A stretch of DNA of 64,000 nt from Marinomonas flavescens (GTDB lineage: Bacteria; Pseudomonadota; Gammaproteobacteria; Pseudomonadales; Marinomonadaceae), in the NCBI RefSeq assembly GCF_004352835.1, contig NZ_SJSB01000006.1:62001-126000 (forward strand), in the 5' to 3' direction. Shown here in pieces: positions 62,533 to 64,000 of the stretch; position 1 is the first letter of the stretch, and the number at the start of each line of letters is the position of its first letter. The translations under genes were made by a program, and so were the position numbers. The notes beneath the pieces are model-generated. The model was not told where the DNA came from, searched no databases, and saw only the letters and a list, made by a program, of their open reading frames with translations.

Positions 62533-64000
62533 TTAACCATAACCGACGCACTTTTATTCGACATTTGATCTTGGCATCTTGCACCACCCTATTACCCGTT
62601 TCTGCTTTTTCAGCTCAAGGGGCTGAACTTGAAGAGATTCGATCGCATCGTATTTATGTCGATGGCCATAACGGACGAAATTCTAATGATGGCACCGAAA
62701 GCTCTCCTCTCAGAACAATTCAGTCAGCGTCAAATAAATTACCAAACGGTGGTGATATCGTTATCCGAGAAGGCGTTTACCGTGAAACAGTGACGGTTGC
62801 TTATGCCCATCAATCCTTTAGCAATTATCCCAATGAAGAAGTCACAGTGACAGGCCTTGATGTTGTCACTGGGTGGTCGTTATATAAAGATGGTATTTAC
62901 CAAGCAAATTTTTCTGGTTTTGAAACGCAATTTACACAGGTTTTTGCTAACGACGCTTATATGCAAATGGCGCGTTACCCAAATCAAAGCAATGGCGACA
63001 TGTTAAGTGTGCGCGAAAGCGGATCTGGCTACGCTGATATCGTGGTCAATAATGCCGCGGATAAAAACGACACCACAAGTAATAAACGCGTTGTCTTTAA
63101 TGACATGAATAACATTCCTGATGATTATTGGGTTGGTGGTTATTTCAGAGGTATTTCAGGTAAAACATGGCAGAACCCTCATGGTCGAATTACAAGTAAT
63201 AGCGGTAACCTGATTCAGGTTAAATCTGAATTGACTGATTGGACAAAAAACAATAAAAACATTCCAGGCAGTGGTTGGGGCTTTATCTTCCATTTGAATG
63301 CTTTAGACGTAGCGGGCGAATGGTATGCACAAGACGGTAAACTGTACTTTAAACCTGAAGATAATATTGATGTTAACAGCCTTAAAATTGAAGCACAAAA
63401 GCGCGAATGGGCTTTTATCATTAATGGTAAAGATAACACCAGCATTTCAGGTTTAAACATTAAAGCCGCTTCACTACAGTTAAAATCAGATGACACAGTG
63501 ATTAAAAAAACGAGCTTTCGTTATATATTCCCCTATTTTTCCCGTGCCAATTATAATTCCTCATTCAAACAGCAAGGTGGAATTTATGTAAACGGCAACA
63601 ATAATACTTTTGGAGAATGTTATGTTGCCCACACCTGGGGCAATGGTTTCTCAATAGAAGATGGTCACAATAACACCATCCACAATTGTATTATTGAAGA
63701 TATTGGCTGGAACGCACAATTTACGTCAAGTGTATTAACCCATGCGTTTAACACCACTATTTCTAATAGTACCTTAGGCTCAACAGGCCGATTCCATATT
63801 CGTTTTAATGATAAAATCAATATTTTATATAATGATATTTTCGACTCGACGAGATTAGGACAAGATGCTGGTTCGATTGAAGCAACGAGTGGTAGTGCTT
63901 ACGACACAGCATTAGATATTAAGAATAGTGTAATCGCTTACAATCATATTCATGACAGCTCAACACTGCCAACGTCAAAAGCTGTTGCAAGCAACGGCAA
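62529..64000 (+). CDS. Tat-exported right-handed beta-helix protein (chimeric N-terminus), partial
   Basis: Open from the ATG at 62529 to the window end (490 codons). Residues 1-41 (NHNRRTFIRHLILASC ... AELEEIRS) are a copy of the amidase Tat signal and mature start. From residue 42 the protein changes to IYVDGHNGRNSNDGTESSP and RTIQSA...GGDIVIREGVYRET, the typical start of DUF1565/parallel beta-helix carbohydrate-active proteins, followed by N-rich beta-helix turns (VNGNNNTFGECYVAHTWGNG, IEDGHNNTIHNCIIED). It is probably a secreted polysaccharide lyase or glycoside hydrolase; family and substrate cannot be assigned. Confidence 0.8.
   Translation, partial: MINHNRRTFIRHLILASCTTLLPVSAFSAQGAELEEIRSHRIYVDGHNGRNSNDGTESSPLRTIQSASNKLPNGGDIVIREGVYRETVTVAYAHQSFSNYPNEEVTVTGLDVVTGWSLYKDGIYQANFSGFETQFTQVFANDAYMQMARYPNQSNGDMLSVRESGSGYADIVVNNAADKNDTTSNKRVVFNDMNNIPDDYWVGGYFRGISGKTWQNPHGRITSNSGNLIQVKSELTDWTKNNKNIPGSGWGFIFHLNALDVAGEWYAQDGKLYFKPEDNIDVNSLKIEAQKREWAFIINGKDNTSISGLNIKAASLQLKSDDTVIKKTSFRYIFPYFSRANYNSSFKQQGGIYVNGNNNTFGECYVAHTWGNGFSIEDGHNNTIHNCIIEDIGWNAQFTSSVLTHAFNTTISNSTLGSTGRFHIRFNDKINILYNDIFDSTRLGQDAGSIEATSGSAYDTALDIKNSVIAYNHIHDSSTLPTSKAVASNG

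Larger units (their letters stand above)
62211..62651 (+). repeat. Inverted duplicate of the amidase leader and signal peptide
   Basis: Corresponds to 54881-55265 on the minus strand. Homology starts near ATGCCTT(T/A)ATGTGATG at 62214 and ends after codon 41 of the beta-helix gene (EEIRSHR versus EEIRSYR). It includes the hairpin (62430-62450) and upstream ORF. Beyond the junction the two proteins are unrelated. The 208 bp before the duplicate (62003-62210) hold no recognised gene. Confidence 0.9.

Overview
This window is chromosomal DNA of a marine gammaproteobacterium, most likely an Oceanospirillales member close to Marinomonas (inference). The signs are a Pseudomonas-like order of flagellar, chemotaxis and ccm genes, a Vibrio-like PomAB stator next to xseB-ispA-dxs, a ParC/ParP chemotaxis-array system, and moderate to low GC. 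No rRNA, tRNA, IS element or CRISPR array was recognised.

Layout. (1) 1-6866, minus strand: the first codons of zipA, then the complete cytochrome c maturation operon ccmABCDEFGHI, including a short ccmD. (2) 6974-8628, plus strand: a second FliK-like protein and a free-standing FlhB C-terminal-like protein behind a good sigma-28-type promoter. (3) 8635-40942, all minus strand: about 32 kb of motility genes. In transcription order these are a FleQ-like protein without its AAA+ domain, fleS, fleR, fliEFGHIJ, an unrecognised HAMP-type membrane protein, a free-standing anti-sigma-type ATPase, fliKLMNOPQR, flhBAF, fliA, cheYZAB, motCD, parC, parP, cheW and a DUF2802 gene. Sigma-54-type promoters are visible before the FleQ-like gene and before fliK. 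flhG (fleN), normally between flhF and fliA, is missing. (4) 41056-47755: biotin genes bioBFHCD (minus) behind a BirA-type operator, then comF and bioA (plus). (5) 47883-52899: PomAB stator (minus) divergent from xseB-ispA-dxs (plus). (6) 53114-62002: accessory genes, namely an NAD(P)-binding protein, a Tat-exported cell-wall amidase, an MHS-type transporter, a lipoprotein, a VOC protein, YnfA, a decayed acetyltransferase, an ABC exporter, a DUF302 protein, a methyltransferase and a small membrane protein. (7) 62211-64000: a chimeric secreted beta-helix protein running off the end.

The most striking feature is the chimera at the right edge. The whole leader of the amidase gene (intergenic region, hairpin, short upstream ORF, Tat signal peptide and the first residues of the mature protein) has been copied in inverted orientation about 7 kb away. 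There it drives and exports an unrelated right-handed beta-helix protein, probably a polysaccharide-active enzyme. A 15-bp element in the copied leader has expanded into a tandem array just before the start codon.

Together the motility genes would build and steer a polar flagellum with two stator sets. Several regulators differ from the Pseudomonas/Vibrio pattern: FleQ-like protein without ATPase, HsbR-like ATPase without phosphatase, and no flhG at its usual place. All functional calls rest on motifs and gene order read by eye; no database search was possible.
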